NCBI GenBank assembly: GCA_029959085.1
Contig: JARWIR010000018.1
Coordinates: 4,092,001 to 4,156,000, forward strand
Reading direction: 5' to 3'
DNA length: 64,000 bases
From: Nemophila menziesii
Taxonomy: Eukaryota; Streptophyta; Magnoliopsida; Boraginales; Hydrophyllaceae
This document shows, piece after piece, positions 62,291 to 64,000 of the stretch (position 1 is the first letter of the stretch; each line of letters opens with the position of its first letter). A program made the position numbers and the translations under genes. Below the pieces are notes generated by a model. It made no database searches. It worked only from the letters and a program-made list of their open reading frames with translations, and was not told where the DNA came from.

Positions 62291-64000
62291 GAAGCAAGAC
62301 CTACTTCTGTGGTCTTGCAAATGGCGGATCGATCTCTTGCACATCCAGAAGGTCGAATTGAAGATGTCCTCGTTAAGGCAGGCACGTTAGTATTTCCCGT
62401 TGATTTTGTTATTCTTGAATACGAAGCGGATAGGAATGTCCCCATTATTTTGGGAAGACCATTCCTAGCCACGGGGCGTACCTTGATTGATGTAGAAAAC
62501 GGTGAATTAACGATGAGAATCAAAGACGAGGAGGTCAAATTTAATGTGTTCCGAGCTATGAAGTTTCCAGATTCTCAAGAAGATTGCTTTCGAATGGATG
62601 TAGTTGAGCATGCCACACAAGAGGTATATAATGAATTTACTTATGATGATATCTTGCAGACAGCTTTAACTATTGATGCACCTGAGTTCATGTAAGAGCT
62701 TGCCGAAACAGTGGCAGCTCTTAATTCTGAGAATCCCAAGTATAGGCGTCCTGCCTATGAACTTTTGAGAGAACCGGGGGAGATTGTTCCTAAAAAGAAG
62801 TCATCAATCGAATCTCCTCCGCAGTTGGAAGAAAAGCCTTTACCAGCACACTTGAGGTATGTGTGTTTAGGTAATAATGAAACTCTACTTGTTATTGTTT
62901 CAGCAAATTTAACAAGTCCTCAAGAAGATAAATTGTTGCGTGTGTTAAGAGCCAACAAAGAGGCAATAGGATGGACAATTGCTGACATCAAAGGCATTAG
63001 TACCTCCTATTGTCAACACAAAATCATACTTGAAGATGATAACGCACGCTTAGTTGAAGGTCAAAGGAGATTAATGCCTGCTATGAAGGAGGTAGTGAAG
63101 AAGGAAGTTATCAAGCTGTTAGAGGCGGGGATTATCTATCCCATCTCGAGTAGTGAATGGGTGAGTCCTGCTCAATGTGTGCCAAAGAAAGGAGGAATTA
63201 CAACTGTTCTAAATGCTCACAATGAAGCCATTCCTTCAAGAACGGTTGTTGGATGGAGAGTTTGTATGGATTGCCGGAAATTGAACAAGGCCACCAGGAA
63301 AGATCACTTCCCTCTGCCCTTCATTGACCAGATGTTAGATAAATTGGCTGGCAGAGAATACTATTGTTTCTTAGATGGCTATTCTGGATATAATCAGATC
63401 TATGTGGCTCCAGAAGATCAACATAAAACAACATTTACATGTCCTTTTGGTACTTTTGCATATCGCTGAATGCCATTTGGGTTGTGTAATGCACCTGCTA
63501 CCTTTCAGAGATGTATGATGGCTATCTTCTGGGATATGATTGATAATTTTCTTGAAGTTTTTATGGAGGATTTCTCCGTGTTTGATGATTTTGATAAATG
63601 TTTACATAACTTGGAGAAAGTGTTAATCAGATGCAAGGAAACAGATTTGGTCTTAAACTGGGAGAAGTGTCATTTCATGGTTCACGAAGGTATAGTTCTA
63701 GGTCATAAGGTTTCAAGTGCTGGTTAAGAGGTTGATAGAGCGAAGATAGAGGTAATTAAAACTCTTCCCCCTCCTATTTCTGTTAAAGGGGTAAGAAGTT
63801 TTCTTGGCCATGCTGGTTTTTATAGGCATTTCATTAAAGATTTTTCTAAGATTGCTAAACCGCTATGTAACTTACTCGAGAAGCACTCCAAATTCCTTTT
63901 TGACGAAGCTTGCTTAGCGGCCTTCCAAGCAATCAAAGAATAGCTTATTTCTGCTCCTATAGCATTACCTCCAGATTGGAGTTTGCCTTTTGAAGTTATG
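62291..64000 (+). pseudogene. Gypsy protease end and reverse transcriptase of E7, copy B
   Basis: The first part repeats the Gypsy protease region (MADRSLAHPEGR, IILGRPFLATGR). It reads on through EAGIIYPISSSEWVSPAQCV, VCMDCRKLNKATRKDHFPLP, YCFLDGYSGYNQI, MPFGLCNAPATFQRCM and FLGHAGFYRHF, which are standard Tat/Athila-type reverse transcriptase blocks. The catalytic box, normally Y/F-x-D-D, reads FMEDF here. Stops occur at about 62693 (TAA), 63467 (TGA just before MPFGL), 63725 (TAA) and 63940 (TAG). RNase H and integrase would lie beyond the window. Confidence 0.85.

Larger units (their letters stand above)
46478..62872. repeat. Tandem segmental duplication, copy B
   Basis: The second copy of 25197-40961. 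It begins with the E4 LTR piece (46478-46806) and keeps the same gene order. It retains sequence lost from copy A (48097-52365) and has its own LINE and SINE insertions. Homology to copy A ends where E5 interrupts A; copy B carries on with Gypsy reverse transcriptase. Confidence 0.85.
60180..64000 (+). mobile_element. Chimeric retroelement E7, copy B
   Basis: This lacks the Copia E8 insertion and so shows the original LTR continuity (near 60240). It runs from the LTR part through Copia-type gag and protease to the switch into Gypsy sequence near 62291. It then continues with Gypsy reverse transcriptase to the window edge. The LTR start is deleted. It was already frameshifted before the duplication. 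Confidence 0.75.

Overview
The window is a stretch of repeat-rich plant nuclear DNA, most likely from a eudicot. The evidence is Tat/Athila-type Gypsy and Copia LTR retrotransposons, plant L1-type LINEs, a TNP2-type CACTA transposon, a probable Au-like SINE, and a two-exon plant pectinesterase with an inhibitor-type pro-domain. I cannot name the species. No functional RNA gene, CRISPR array or bacterial-style operon is visible. The only non-transposon gene family is the pectinesterase pair, one copy of which is broken.

Positions 1-26,550 are a nested stack of transposons whose order can be read from exact boundaries. A 5'-truncated LINE (8864-10308, 11-bp target duplication) lies in the 3' LTR of Gypsy element E1 (+, 1305-11518, duplication GTTCT). 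E1 lies in the 3' LTR of its sibling E2 (-, 539-19638, duplication CCCTT). E2 lies in the 3' untranslated region of E3 (+, 1-533 and 19644-21836). E3 lies in the gag of E4 (-, 21837-25508). E4 lies in a decayed CACTA transposase gene (-). E1 and E2 each carry one long open frame (912 and 905 codons) encoding Gag and protease fused directly to the last module of integrase. Reverse transcriptase, RNase H and the integrase core are absent, so these look like recently active elements that move with enzymes supplied in trans.

From 25,197 to the right edge, a segment is present twice in tandem. Copy A is 25,197-40,961 and copy B is 46,478-62,872 and beyond. Each copy holds a piece of the E4 LTR, the CACTA transposase remnant, a pectinesterase gene, and a chimeric retroelement E7 (Copia Gag/protease joined to Gypsy protease/reverse transcriptase). 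The pectinesterase of copy A is intact (27,595-29,399, two exons). That of copy B (57,400-59,204) has a nonsense codon at residue 388. After the duplication the copies took different insertions. Copy A received a Copia element E8 (30,944-38,395, duplication CCATG, with the empty site preserved in copy B) and the partial Gypsy elements E5 and E6. Copy B received two LINEs and a SINE; one LINE (52,710-56,931) has an intact 1,381-codon frame.

Two structural themes recur in the Gypsy elements. A short hairpin with a GGA loop sits just upstream of the polypurine tract, and its stem has changed on both sides between families. In the 3' untranslated region of E1 and E2, arrays of perfect palindromes occupy the same place but have unrelated sequences.
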